NCBI GenBank assembly: GCA_947632515.1 | Contig: CANRPO010000009.1 | Coordinates: 1 to 64,000 of the forward strand | Length of the DNA stretch: 64,000 nucleotides | Direction: 5' to 3' | Origin: an uncultured Lachnospiraceae bacterium | Lineage (GTDB): Bacteria; Bacillota; Clostridia; Lachnospirales; Lachnospiraceae | In this document: piece by piece, positions 16,899 through 25,844 of the stretch | How the letters are laid out: every line of letters starts with the position of its first letter | How positions within the stretch are numbered: the stretch's first letter is position 1 | Made by a program: the position numbers and the translations under genes | Notes under the pieces: generated by a model | Told to the model about the DNA's origin: nothing | Seen by the model: the letters and a program-made list of their open reading frames with translations, nothing else | Databases searched by the model: none

Positions 16899-18182
16899 TT
16901 CTTCGGCCGGTTCGACGGTAGAGGGCAGTGTGATCAGCACCTTGACGATGCGGTTGTCCTGCACGCCCTTCGCCTGCAGCTCGATGCCGTTATCCAGTTC
17001 GATGGATTCGTTGTCCTGGGGCAGACGTTCCAATTTTTCTATGATCAGGCCGCCGACGGAATCGTAGTCCTCGGAGTCCAACTCGATGTCCAGCGCGTCG
17101 TTGATGTCGCTCAGTTTCATCTGCGCCTCCACGAGATAGCGCCCTTCTTCCACTTCCTGAATCAGCTCCTCCTCGTCGGCGTCGTACTCGTCGCGGATCT
17201 CGCCCACAAGCTCTTCGATCATGTCCTCCATCGTGATCATGCCCACCGTCGCGCCGTATTCGCTCAGCACGAAAGCGATGCTCAGCGATCTCTCGCGGAT
17301 CTCCATCAATAGGTCGGATACGTTCTTATATTCGTAGGTGTAGTACGCCTCGCGCAGTATCTTTTTGAGCTGGAATTTCTCCTTATCCTTCACCAGTATA
17401 AAGTCTTTGATGTTTACCACGCCGATGATGTGATCGGGGTCGTCCTCGTAGACGGGGATCCGGGTGAACATCGAATCCTGAAAGGTGGAGAGGAGTTCCT
17501 GATAAGTCGCGTCTATGGGGATCGTGGTCATCTGGATGCGCGGGATCATGATGTCCTTAGCCACGGTATCTCCGAAATCGAACACGTTGTAGATCAGCTC
17601 CCGCTCCTCCGATTCGATGACGCCGTCCTCGTGACTCACGTCCACATAAGTCTTTAATTCCTTCTCCGTGATGCTGAAGGTGTTGCCGTCTGAGCTGATA
17701 TGTAGGAAACGCAGGATCCAGTTGGAAAGCCTGTCGATGAGAAAGATCACGGGCGTCAGCACGATCATCAGTCCGCGGATCGGTCCGCTGTACATCAGCG
17801 TGATCTTTTCCGAGCGCTGCATGGCCCACGTCTTCGGGATGATCTCGCCGAACATGAGGACAACGAAAGTGAGGACGCCTGTCGCTATGCCGACAGCGTA
17901 GCTGCCCCATATCTTGATGGCCAGCGTGGTCATGACGGAGGAGGCTGAGAGGTTCACGATATTGTTGCCGATCAGGACAGCGCTGAGCATCTTGCCGTAG
18001 TGATCCAGAATGCGCTGTACCCGGATCGCCTGTCTGTGATTTTCCTGAGCCAGCGTGCGGATCCGCACGCGATTGACTGTCGAAAACGCCGTCTCGGCAG
18101 AGGAGAAAAATCCTGATAAAAAGACGAGAATTACCAGTGTTGCGGTCTGTATGACACCTGAGGTATCCAATGAAATGTTCAC
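16872..18182 (-). CDS. CNNM/CorC-HlyC family membrane protein (hemolysin family)
   Basis: A 436-residue protein in the standard order: an N-terminal DUF21/CNNM membrane domain (four helices, FFSSAETAFSTVNRVR), two CBS domains (around 205-335, DIMIPRIQMTTIP) and a C-terminal CorC_HlyC domain (EEGRYLVEAQMKLSDIND, YDSVGGLIIEKL). Such proteins are linked to magnesium or cobalt efflux and divalent cation balance at the inner membrane. The final 15 residues are Glu/Pro-rich. The gene stands alone on the minus strand and ends in the shared terminator. Confidence 0.9.
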   Translation of the reverse strand: MNISLDTSGVIQTATLVILVFLSGFFSSAETAFSTVNRVRIRTLAQENHRQAIRVQRILDHYGKMLSAVLIGNNIVNLSASSVMTTLAIKIWGSYAVGIATGVLTFVVLMFGEIIPKTWAMQRSEKITLMYSGPIRGLMIVLTPVIFLIDRLSNWILRFLHISSDGNTFSITEKELKTYVDVSHEDGVIESEERELIYNVFDFGDTVAKDIMIPRIQMTTIPIDATYQELLSTFQDSMFTRIPVYEDDPDHIIGVVNIKDFILVKDKEKFQLKKILREAYYTYEYKNVSDLLMEIRERSLSIAFVLSEYGATVGMITMEDMIEELVGEIRDEYDADEEELIQEVEEGRYLVEAQMKLSDINDALDIELDSEDYDSVGGLIIEKLERLPQDNESIELDNGIELQAKGVQDNRIVKVLITLPSTVEPAEEETPEEPVS

Positions 18183-18357
18183 TCCTTATTTTGCGATGTA
18201 TCGCCGCCGCTTTTGCAGACGTCCGTTTCTGCATACGGGCAGTTAAAGAAATCTTACTATGGAATACAAGAATGTGTCAAGTTTTTCAGGGAAGAGGAAT
18301 ATACATTCGTTATAGGAGTCTATCTGTGATAGCGTATCATTTGAGAACGGAGGAAGT

Positions 18358-18732
18358 ATGGGGAAGAAGGAAATTTATCTGGAAAAGGTAGTCTTTATCA
18401 CAAAGTGTATGCTGGCGGCCTATATTCTGACTGCCGGGCTGCTGTTGTTACTCGCTTTTATGCTGTACAGGTTCGGGTTGTCCGAAAAGGTCGTGTCCTT
18501 GTGTATCATCGGCATCTACATAGCGGTCACTTTTACGGCGGGTCTCCTTGCGGGCAAACGCGCCGGCAGACGAAAATTTTTGTGGGGACTTGCCATGGGC
18601 GCAGCCTATTACGCGATCCTCGTGCTCGTCTCCCTGATCGTCAACAGGGGGCTGCAGGATGTGTCCGGCAATATGATGACCGTCTTCTTTCTGTGCGCGG
18701 GAAGCGGGATGTTGGGCGGCATGATCAGCTAG
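18358..18732 (+). CDS. TIGR04086-type small membrane protein
   Basis: A 124-residue protein with four membrane helices, a RRKFLWGLAMGAAYYAIL loop and a glycine-rich end (GSGMLGGMIS). This matches the clostridial TIGR04086 membrane family of unknown function, which I recall being found next to scfA/scfB. The start ATG follows CGGAGGAAGT. It sits immediately upstream of the SCIFF gene but is separated from it by a promoter. Confidence 0.75.
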   Translation: MGKKEIYLEKVVFITKCMLAAYILTAGLLLLLAFMLYRFGLSEKVVSLCIIGIYIAVTFTAGLLAGKRAGRRKFLWGLAMGAAYYAILVLVSLIVNRGLQDVSGNMMTVFFLCAGSGMLGGMIS

Positions 18733-18757
18733 ACGCGCAAAAAAATCAGAAAAACAC

Positions 18758-18786
18758 TTTTCCTATGGAAAAAAGTATGGTATAGT
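18758..18786 (+). promoter_or_regulatory. Promoter of scfA
   Basis: TTTTCC at 18758, a 17-base spacer, TATAGT at 18781. The -35 box is poor, the -10 good. Confidence 0.5.
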
Positions 18787-18842
18787 AGACAAATGAAGAA
18801 AGCAAGCGACGAGCGATCACGAATAAACGGAGGATAGAAACT

Positions 18843-18986
18843 ATGAAACATATCAAGACTTTGAGCACGAGAGATCTGAAAGAATCCATGAAGAAAGGCG
18901 GCTGCGGCGAGTGCCAGACTTCCTGCCAGTCCGCATGCAAGACTTCCTGTACGGTTGGAAACCAGAGCTGTGAGAAGGCCAGATAA
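18843..18986 (+). CDS. scfA: SCIFF peptide precursor (six cysteines in about forty-five residues)
   Basis: A 47-residue precursor with exactly six cysteines in its C-terminal half (CGEC, TSC, SAC, TSC, QSC) after a leader beginning MKHIKTLSTRDLKES. This is the SCIFF ranthipeptide conserved across Clostridia. The radical-SAM enzyme encoded next to it forms Cys-to-Thr thioether links; three Thr residues (TSC, TSC, TVG) stand near the cysteines as acceptors. The start follows ACGGAGGATAGAAACT. A strong hairpin terminator lies between it and the maturase gene, so the peptide should be made in excess over the enzyme. The biological role is not settled, and a quorum or regulatory role has been proposed for ranthipeptides. 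Confidence 0.95.
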   Translation: MKHIKTLSTRDLKESMKKGGCGECQTSCQSACKTSCTVGNQSCEKAR

Positions 18987-19030
18987 TTCTCACACGTTTC
19001 AGCGAAAAAGATAGGAATTCTATACGAATT

Positions 19031-19059
19031 ATAAGCAGCGATCGTGCGTCGCTGCTTAT
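19031..19059 (+). terminator. Attenuating hairpin between scfA and scfB
   Basis: ATAAGCAGCGA pairs perfectly with TCGCTGCTTAT over eleven pairs around TCGTGCG, followed by TATGCGTTTATC. The T-run is weak, which fits partial read-through into the maturase gene. Confidence 0.65.
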
Positions 19060-19093
19060 TATGCGTTTATCTATTTGGTTTGGGAGAAGAAAA

Positions 19094-20491
19094 GTGATAC
19101 ATCAATATAGAAATAACGGATATGATATTGTGCTGGACGTCAACAGCGGCAGCGTGCATGTGGTGGACGAGGCTGCGTACCGCGCGATCCCCGTGGTGGA
19201 GGAGGCTCTGAAACTCGGGAAAAAGACGGACGGGGAGATCACGGCTTTCGTATCGCGCGAGCTGCCCGATCTTTCCCGGGGAGAGCTGGCGGAGACGGTA
19301 CAGGAGATCCTTGCCTTGCGGGACGCGGGTATGCTCTATGCGGAGGACGTCTACGAAAAGTATATCGACGGTTTTCAGAACAGGGAGACGGTGGTGAAGG
19401 CGCTCTGTCTCCACATCGCCCACGACTGCAACCTGGCCTGCAGATACTGTTTTGCGGGGAAGGGAGAGTACCACGGGGACCGCGCGCTCATGAGCTATGA
19501 GGTGGGGAAGAAGGCCCTGGATTTCCTCGTGGCGAACTCGGGAAACAGGGTCAATCTGGAAGTGGATTTTTTCGGCGGCGAGCCGCTCATGAACCGGCAG
19601 GTCGTGGAGGATCTGGTGGCCTATGGCAGGAGTCTCGAGAAACCGCATAACAAAAAATTCCGTTTCACGCTGACGACCAACGGCGTCCTGCTGGACGACG
19701 AAGTGATGGAGTTTGCCAACAGAGAGATGGCGAACATCGTGTTAAGCATCGACGGCAGAAAAGAGATCCACGATCTGATGCGCCCCCACAGGGGCGGTCA
19801 GGGCAGTTACGACGAGGTGGTGCCCAAGTACAGGAAGGTGGCCGAGAGCAGGAACCAGATGAACTACTATGTGCGCGGCACCTTCACGCGCAACAATCTC
19901 GACTTCGCGGAGGACGTCAAACATCTGGCGGACGAGGGATTCGAGCAGATCTCCATGGAGCCCGTGGTGGCGTCTCCGGAGGAGGACTACGCTCTGCGCG
20001 AGGAGGATCTGCCGAGGTTGCTTGAGGAGTATGACAAGCTGGCGCTTGAGTACATTCGCAGAAAAAAAGAAGGAAAAGGTTTCAATTTTTTTCATTTTAT
20101 GATAGATTTAGAAGGTGGCCCGTGCGTGGCGAAACGGCTGTCCGGCTGCGGGTCCGGGACGGAATATCTGTCCGTCACCCCTTGGGGCGATCTGTACCCG
20201 TGTCACCAGTTCGTGGGGCAGGAGGCATTTCTGATGGGTAACGTGGACGACGGCATCGTGCGGACGGACATCAGAGACGCCTTCAAGGCGTGCAACGTCT
20301 ACGCCAAGGAGAAGTGCAGGGAGTGTTTCGCCAAGTATTACTGCAGCGGCGGATGCGCCGCTAACGCGTACAATTTCAGCGGACATATCAACGGCTCCTA
20401 CGATCTTGGATGCGAACTGCAGAGGAAACGCGTCGAGTGCGCGATCATGATAAAGGCGGCGCTGGCCGACGAGGAAAAGGAGAAAATATGA
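19094..20491 (+). CDS. scfB: SCIFF radical-SAM maturase (thioether-forming)
   Basis: About 465 residues. The radical-SAM cluster CNLACRYC (Cys-x3-Cys-x2-Cys) lies near residue 106, followed by the FFGGEPLM motif. A SPASM domain follows with CGSGTEYLSVTPWGDLYPCHQF and the later CRECFAKYYCSGGCAAN cysteines, which hold two auxiliary 4Fe-4S clusters. It binds the SCIFF leader through an N-terminal RRE-like domain (YDIVLDVNSGSVHVVDE) and installs thioether bonds. I place the start at the GTG 19094 (VIHQYRNNGYDIV, the usual family start) behind GGGAGAAG; an ATG at 19061 abuts the terminator hairpin. It overlaps secDF by ATGA. Confidence 0.93.
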   Translation: MIHQYRNNGYDIVLDVNSGSVHVVDEAAYRAIPVVEEALKLGKKTDGEITAFVSRELPDLSRGELAETVQEILALRDAGMLYAEDVYEKYIDGFQNRETVVKALCLHIAHDCNLACRYCFAGKGEYHGDRALMSYEVGKKALDFLVANSGNRVNLEVDFFGGEPLMNRQVVEDLVAYGRSLEKPHNKKFRFTLTTNGVLLDDEVMEFANREMANIVLSIDGRKEIHDLMRPHRGGQGSYDEVVPKYRKVAESRNQMNYYVRGTFTRNNLDFAEDVKHLADEGFEQISMEPVVASPEEDYALREEDLPRLLEEYDKLALEYIRRKKEGKGFNFFHFMIDLEGGPCVAKRLSGCGSGTEYLSVTPWGDLYPCHQFVGQEAFLMGNVDDGIVRTDIRDAFKACNVYAKEKCRECFAKYYCSGGCAANAYNFSGHINGSYDLGCELQRKRVECAIMIKAALADEEKEKI

Positions 20492-22761
20492 TGAAAAAAA
20501 GCAGAGCGGTTATAGGTTTGATAGCGTTTGTCCTGATACTGGGGCTGCTTGGTTACACGGCCATCTTCGGCGTGGGATCGGACAAGTCCGGCTCGGCGTC
20601 GAGCATTAAGCTGGGGCTTGATCTGGCAGGCGGCGTCAGCATCACCTATCAGGTGGTGGGAGACGAGGATCCAAGCGCTGAGGATATGAGCGACACCATC
20701 TACAAACTGCAGCAGCGTGTACAGAATTACAGTACCGAGGCGCAGGTGTACCAGGAGGGGTCCGACAGGATCAATATCGAGATCCCCGGCGTGACGGACG
20801 CCAACGCGATCTTGGAGGAGCTGGGCAAGCCGGGCAGCCTGTATTTCATCTCGCAGACAGACAGCGAGGGAAACCAGAACTACACGGGCGGCCTCACGAT
20901 TGACGCGGACGGCAATCTCGTCCCCCAGTATGTGCTCAACAAGACCATCGACGAGCTGATCGAAGACGGCTCCGTGATCATCACCGGTACGGAAGTGGTG
21001 GACGCGCAGGCCAGAGCACAGCAGGATCAGCAGATGGGCAATGTAGAGAACGTGGTGTCGCTGACACTGAACGACGCCGGAGCGGCGGCCTTTGCGGAGG
21101 CGACCGAGAAAGCCTACAATAACGGCGAGTCCATCGCGATCTACTATGACGACGCCATTGTCAGCGCTCCCACTGTCAACGCTGTCATCAGGGACGGCAA
21201 CGCCGTCATCACGGTGGGGCAGGGCGGCGCGGAGGAGGCCGAGAATCTGGCGTCCACGATCCGTATCGGCGGTCTGAAACTGGAGCTGGAGGAAATGCGC
21301 TCCAACGTGGTCGGCGCACAGCTCGGCTCCGAGGCGATCCATACGAGTCTGATCGCGGCGGCGGTCGGTTTCGCGCTGGTGGCCGTATTTATGATCGCGG
21401 TCTACTATGTGGCGGGTTTTGCGGCGGCTCTGGCGCTGTGCCTGTACACGGAACTGATGGTGATTCTTCTGTATGCCTTCGAGGCGACGCTGACGCTGCC
21501 CGGTATCGCGGGTATCATCCTCTCCGTCGGTATGGCGGTGGACGCCAACGTGATCATCTTCGCGCGTATCCGCGAGGAGCTGGCCACCGGCAAGACGGTG
21601 CAGTCCTCCGTCAAGATCGGTTTCAGCAAGGCGCTGTCCGCTATCCTGGACGGCAATATCACCACATTGATCGCGGCGGTCGTGCTCTACTTTATGGGCA
21701 GCGGTACGATCAGAGGTTTTTCCATCACACTGATGCTCGGTATCATCCTCTCCATGTTTACGGCGCTGTTTGTCACGAAATTCCTGATCAACGCGCTGTA
21801 TGCGGTGGGGATCCAGAGCGAGAAGGCTTATGGCGTGGGCAAGGAGCACAGGAACATCAATTTCCTCTCCAGGAAATCTCTGTTCTTTGGACTTTCGGCG
21901 GCAGTCATCGTGATCGGGTTCGTCATGATGGGCGTCAACAAGGCGCAGACGGGTATGCCGCTCAACTACAGCCTCGATTTCGTGGGCGGCACGTCCACTA
22001 CCATGACGCTGAATGAGGATATGAGCATTGAGGAGATAGACGCGCAGATCGTCCCGCTGGTCGAGGAGATCACAGGCGACGCCAACGTGCAGACGACCAA
22101 GGTGGCAGGCTCCAATCAGATCATCATCAAGACAAGGACGTTGAACGTGGAGGAGCGCGAACGCTTTGCAGACACGATGGTAACGAACTTCGGCGTGGAC
22201 GAAAGCAGTATCACTGCGGAGACGATCAGCGCGACGATCAGTTCCGAGATGCAGGCGGATGCCATCAAGGCCATCGTGGTGTCCACGATCCTCATGCTGC
22301 TGTATATCTGGTTCCGGTTCAAAGACATCCGATTCGGCGCAAGTTCCGTGCTGGCGCTGGTTCACGACGTGCTCGTGGTGCTGGCGTTCTACGCGGTCGC
22401 TAAAGTGTCTGTGGGCAACACTTTTATCGCGTGTATGCTGACCATCGTCGGTTACTCCATCAATGCGACCATCGTAATCTTTGACCGTATCCGTGAGAAT
22501 CTGCGGGACAGAAAGAGCAGGGACGATCTGCAGGAGCTGGTGAACAGAAGTATCTCGCAGACGCTGTCCAGAAGTATCTTTACCTCGCTGACCACCTTCT
22601 TCATGGTGGCGGCGCTGGAGGTATTCGGCGTGTCCTCCATCAGAGAGTTCGCGCTGCCGCTGATGGCGGGTATCATATGCGGGACGTACTCCTCCATCTG
22701 TCTGACCGGAGCGATGTGGTATGTGTTCCGCACGAAATTTGTGAAGAAAGCGGCGAAATAG
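20488..22761 (+). CDS. secDF: Fused SecD-SecF protein translocase subunit
   Basis: A 757-residue fusion of SecD (residues 1-450) and SecF (450-757), with twelve membrane helices in RND style. SecD features are LGLDLAGGVSITYQV in the first extracellular part and GMAVDANVIIFARIREEL in helix 4. SecF has LDFVGGTSTTMTL and YSINATIVIFDRIRENL. It uses the proton motive force to pull exported proteins through SecYEG. The ATG at 20488 overlaps the stop of the SCIFF maturase, so translation is coupled. The scfA-scfB-secDF order is seen in many Clostridia and suggests a link between the peptide and export, though this is not proven. Confidence 0.95.
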   Translation: MMKKSRAVIGLIAFVLILGLLGYTAIFGVGSDKSGSASSIKLGLDLAGGVSITYQVVGDEDPSAEDMSDTIYKLQQRVQNYSTEAQVYQEGSDRINIEIPGVTDANAILEELGKPGSLYFISQTDSEGNQNYTGGLTIDADGNLVPQYVLNKTIDELIEDGSVIITGTEVVDAQARAQQDQQMGNVENVVSLTLNDAGAAAFAEATEKAYNNGESIAIYYDDAIVSAPTVNAVIRDGNAVITVGQGGAEEAENLASTIRIGGLKLELEEMRSNVVGAQLGSEAIHTSLIAAAVGFALVAVFMIAVYYVAGFAAALALCLYTELMVILLYAFEATLTLPGIAGIILSVGMAVDANVIIFARIREELATGKTVQSSVKIGFSKALSAILDGNITTLIAAVVLYFMGSGTIRGFSITLMLGIILSMFTALFVTKFLINALYAVGIQSEKAYGVGKEHRNINFLSRKSLFFGLSAAVIVIGFVMMGVNKAQTGMPLNYSLDFVGGTSTTMTLNEDMSIEEIDAQIVPLVEEITGDANVQTTKVAGSNQIIIKTRTLNVEERERFADTMVTNFGVDESSITAETISATISSEMQADAIKAIVVSTILMLLYIWFRFKDIRFGASSVLALVHDVLVVLAFYAVAKVSVGNTFIACMLTIVGYSINATIVIFDRIRENLRDRKSRDDLQELVNRSISQTLSRSIFTSLTTFFMVAALEVFGVSSIREFALPLMAGIICGTYSSICLTGAMWYVFRTKFVKKAAK

Positions 22762-22803
22762 ATTTTGACTGCGCGGGAGCGCACAGATACAGGGAGAAGA
22801 CCT

Positions 22804-22834
22804 AAGGCGTTCTGCGGCAAACAGAACGCCTTTT
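22804..22834 (+). terminator. Terminator after secDF
   Basis: AAGGCGTTCTG pairs with CAGAACGCCTT over eleven pairs, loop CGGCAAA, followed by TTTT. Confidence 0.8.
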
Positions 22835-22873
22835 ATGAAACCATAAGACTTGTCTGACCGGGAGAACACGCGC

Positions 22874-24655
22874 ATGGCGAAGTGGGTGGTGACCGCCAAA
22901 CGGGCGGATTTTGCGGCGATCGCGGAAAAATTTCATATCGATCAGGTGATCGCGCGCATCCTTCGGAACAGGGATATTGTGGGGGACGAGGCCATCGACT
23001 TATTTCTGCACGGCACACTCAGGGATCTGCATTCGCCCCTTCTTTTGAAGGATGCGGAGCGCGCGGTAGGGATCCTTAAGGATAAGATCGGGGATGGAAA
23101 GAAGATCCGCGTGATCGGCGACTACGACATAGACGGCATCTGCTCCGCTTATATCCTGCTCAGAGGGCTGCGGCTCTGCGGCGCGGATGTGGACGCGGTG
23201 ATCCCGCACAGGATCCACGACGGCTATGGCATGAATGACCGCATGGTGGAGGAGGCGCACGAGGCGGGCGTCGATACGATCCTGACCTGCGACAACGGCA
23301 TAGCGGCTGCGGCGCAGATCGCCTGTGCCAAGGAACTCGGCATGACGGTGGTGGTGACGGATCATCACGAGGCGCCCTACGAGATCGAGGCGGACGGTTC
23401 GAGAAGGGAGTGCCTGCCTCCCGCCGACGCGGTGATCGATCCCAAACAGGAGGCCTGCGCCTACCCTTTTGACGGCATCTGCGGCGCGGTGGTGGCCTAC
23501 AAGCTGGTGCAGGCGCTGCTTGGCGGGACGCCGGACGAGGCCGGGCGTATTCTGCTCAAGGAGCTTCTCGCCTTTGCCGCGTTTGCCACGGTGGGGGATG
23601 TGATGGAGCTTACGGATGAGAACCGCATCCTGGTCAGGTATGGGCTGAAACAGATCGCAGAGTCGTCCAACAGGGGAATGCAGGCGCTCTTGAATGTGTG
23701 CGGCCTGCGGGATAAGCCGCTCTCGGCCTACCACATCGGCTTTGTGCTGGGGCCCTGCCTCAACGCCACGGGCAGACTGGACACCGCGCGCCGCGCCCTG
23801 CGGATGTTCCTGACGGAGGACGAGGCGGAGGCCGTCAGGATCGCCGGGGAGCTGAAGGAGCTGAACGACAGCAGAAAGAATATGACGCTGCAGGGGACGA
23901 GACAGGCCATCGAGATGATCGAGGGGAGCGCGCTGCGGGAGGACAGGGTCTTGGTGGTGTATCTGCCGGAGTGCCACGAGAGTCTGGCGGGTATTATCGC
24001 CGGGCGGCTCAGGGAACGCTACAACAAACCTGTCTTCGTGCTGACGGACGCGGAGGAAGGCGTCAAGGGTTCCGGGCGGTCCATAGAGGCGTATCACATG
24101 TACGATAAGATGAGCGAGTGCAGGGAGCTGTACACCAAGTACGGCGGTCACAGAATGGCGGCGGGCGTCTCGCTGCCGCGCGAGAATGTGGCTCCTTTTC
24201 GGGACTACCTCAACCGGCACTGCGGCCTGTCGGCGGACGATTTTGTGGAGAAAATCTCTATCGACGTCCCTATGCCCATGTCCTATGTGACCGCCGATCT
24301 CGTGCGGCAGCTCTCGGTGTTGGAGCCCTTTGGAAACGGCAATCCGAAGCCTGTCTTCGCGCAGAAGAATATCCGTCTCATCAGGGGAAGACTGCTGGGA
24401 AAGAACAGCAATGTGGGAAAATACACTGTGGAGGACGAGAGCGGCAGAACGTATGAGATGGTGTATTTTGGCGATCTGGAAAAGTGGCATGCCTTTCTGA
24501 CAGAGAATTTCGGGCGGGAAGAATGCGACAGACTGTACGGCAGAGGTGGCGGCGGCATGAAGATCCATGTGCTCTACTATCCTGACCTGGACGTCTATCA
24601 GGGCAGAGAACGTCTTCAGATGATCATGCAGGACTATTGTAAGGGAGATGTTTAG
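22874..24655 (+). CDS. recJ: Single-stranded-DNA-specific exonuclease
   Basis: A 593-residue RecJ of the DHH superfamily. Motifs in order: DYDIDGICSAY (DxD), CDNGIAA, VTDHHEAP (DHH) and the DHHA1 part with KGSGRSIEAYHMYDKM and the GGHRMAAGVSL loop. A C-terminal OB-fold-like segment follows (NIRLIRGRLLGKNSNVGKYTVED). It degrades single-stranded DNA 5' to 3' in RecF-pathway repair and mismatch repair. The ATG at 22874 has GGGAG about nine bases before it; a TTG at 22850 would extend the frame but has no site. It is followed after two bases by fruK. Confidence 0.92.
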   Translation: MAKWVVTAKRADFAAIAEKFHIDQVIARILRNRDIVGDEAIDLFLHGTLRDLHSPLLLKDAERAVGILKDKIGDGKKIRVIGDYDIDGICSAYILLRGLRLCGADVDAVIPHRIHDGYGMNDRMVEEAHEAGVDTILTCDNGIAAAAQIACAKELGMTVVVTDHHEAPYEIEADGSRRECLPPADAVIDPKQEACAYPFDGICGAVVAYKLVQALLGGTPDEAGRILLKELLAFAAFATVGDVMELTDENRILVRYGLKQIAESSNRGMQALLNVCGLRDKPLSAYHIGFVLGPCLNATGRLDTARRALRMFLTEDEAEAVRIAGELKELNDSRKNMTLQGTRQAIEMIEGSALREDRVLVVYLPECHESLAGIIAGRLRERYNKPVFVLTDAEEGVKGSGRSIEAYHMYDKMSECRELYTKYGGHRMAAGVSLPRENVAPFRDYLNRHCGLSADDFVEKISIDVPMPMSYVTADLVRQLSVLEPFGNGNPKPVFAQKNIRLIRGRLLGKNSNVGKYTVEDESGRTYEMVYFGDLEKWHAFLTENFGREECDRLYGRGGGGMKIHVLYYPDLDVYQGRERLQMIMQDYCKGDV

Positions 24656-24657
24656 CG

Positions 24658-25596
24658 ATGAAAAAGATACTGACCGTGACGCTGAATCCGGCGGTGGATA
24701 AGACTTACACCACACAGTGTGTGATCGCCGGGCATGTGAACAGAATGCGCACCGTCACGAAGATCGCCGGCGGCAAGGGCGTCAACGTGACGAGGATACT
24801 CAGGCAGTATGGGTACGAGGTGGCGGCCACAGGGTTTCTGGGCGGTTACAGCGGCAGATTTATCGAGGAGGAGCTTATAAAACGCGGGGCCGAGTGCCGT
24901 TTCGTCCATGTGGCGGGCGAGACGCGAAATAATATGAATATTCTGGCGGACGACGGCTATGTCACAGAACTTCTGGAGCCGGGGCCGGTCATCTCAGGCG
25001 AGGAGGCGGAGGCGTTCTTTGCACAGTACGACGCGCTCCTTGCGGAGTGCGGCCTGGTGATCCTGTCCGGGTCTGTGGCGCAGGGGATGGACGACGAAGT
25101 CTATGCCGGACTGATCGCGCGGGCGTCGGACGCGGGCGTGCCTGCGTACCTGGATTCCAGCGGGGAGGGATTGCGGTTCGGCGTGCGCGCCAAGCCGTTT
25201 CTGATCAAGCCCAACCGGAAAGAGCTTGAGTACATTATGGGGCACAGACTGGCGGGTCGGGAGGAGGCCGCGGAGGCGGCGAAGTTCCTGCTCCAACAGG
25301 GAGTCGGCAAGGTGATCGTGTCCATGGGGGACAAGGGGCTTATGAGCGTCACGGCGGAGGGCGTGCTGTACGCCAACGTGAGGGGCATTGTTCCCGTCAA
25401 CACGGTGGGCTGCGGCGACAGTGTGGTCGCCTCCTACGCCATGTCTTATCTGGCGGGCGATCCTGAGGAGCGGGCGTTGGTCCGCGCGTGCGCCGTCGCG
25501 TCCGCGAACGCCACCACAGCGGAGAGCGCGAGCATTCCCATGGAAACAGCGGAGGAACTGATGAATAGAATAATCGTGGAGAAGATGGACGTGTAA
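24658..25596 (+). CDS. fruK: 1-phosphofructokinase (PfkB family)
   Basis: A 312-residue PfkB-type sugar kinase. The start MKKILTVTLNPAVDKTY and the GGKGVNVTRIL motif are those of 1-phosphofructokinase and tagatose-6-phosphate kinase. The anion-hole and catalytic base motif is NTVGCGDS (GAGD type with Cys in place of Ala). It phosphorylates fructose-1-phosphate to the 1,6-bisphosphate. No fructose PTS or FruR gene is next to it, so the preferred substrate could instead be a related hexose phosphate. It is read in the same transcript as recJ and ends in a strong terminator. Confidence 0.85.
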   Translation: MKKILTVTLNPAVDKTYTTQCVIAGHVNRMRTVTKIAGGKGVNVTRILRQYGYEVAATGFLGGYSGRFIEEELIKRGAECRFVHVAGETRNNMNILADDGYVTELLEPGPVISGEEAEAFFAQYDALLAECGLVILSGSVAQGMDDEVYAGLIARASDAGVPAYLDSSGEGLRFGVRAKPFLIKPNRKELEYIMGHRLAGREEAAEAAKFLLQQGVGKVIVSMGDKGLMSVTAEGVLYANVRGIVPVNTVGCGDSVVASYAMSYLAGDPEERALVRACAVASANATTAESASIPMETAEELMNRIIVEKMDV

Positions 25597-25607
25597 AAGC
25601 ACACAAA

Positions 25608-25632
25608 AAAGTCCGGGGTTTCCGGACTTTTC
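25608..25632 (+). terminator. Terminator after fruK
   Basis: AAAGTCCGG pairs with CCGGACTTT (loop GGTTT), followed by TTTTC. A run of nine G (25647-25655) lies just beyond it in otherwise A+T-rich intergenic sequence. Confidence 0.85.
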
Positions 25633-25786
25633 TGCATTTCTTATGAGGGGGGGGGAGATAGTGAGCATTCAACTATCTTGCTTTTTACTTTAAAAGGTAA
25701 TTGTGTCCAAAATGTGTTTACTTTCTGTATTATTTATAAAATAATCTTAAACTGATTGTGAAAATGGGCGCGCAAAGCCCCAAAAG

Positions 25787-25815
25787 TTGAAAAAGAGCGC
25801 TTTTCGTGCTATGGT
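25787..25815 (+). promoter_or_regulatory. Promoter of the murE-priA-def-fmt operon
   Basis: TTGAAA at 25787, a 17-base spacer and TATGGT at 25810, about 30 bases before the murE start. Confidence 0.6.
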
Positions 25816-25844
25816 AATGGAATGAGGAAAGAACATAGGGGGTA

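Noticed and set aside
20398..22899. Very long minus-strand open frame (833 codons) opposite secDF
   Set aside because: It lies antisense to an unmistakable SecDF, has no ribosome site and a His/Arg/Asp-rich composition typical of the reverse of G+C-rich genes. The same holds for the long minus-strand frames opposite recJ (23000-24715) and murE (25857-27347).
25647..25655. Run of nine G after fruK as a phase-variable site
   Set aside because: It lies past the terminator and well before the murE promoter, touching no gene or promoter element.
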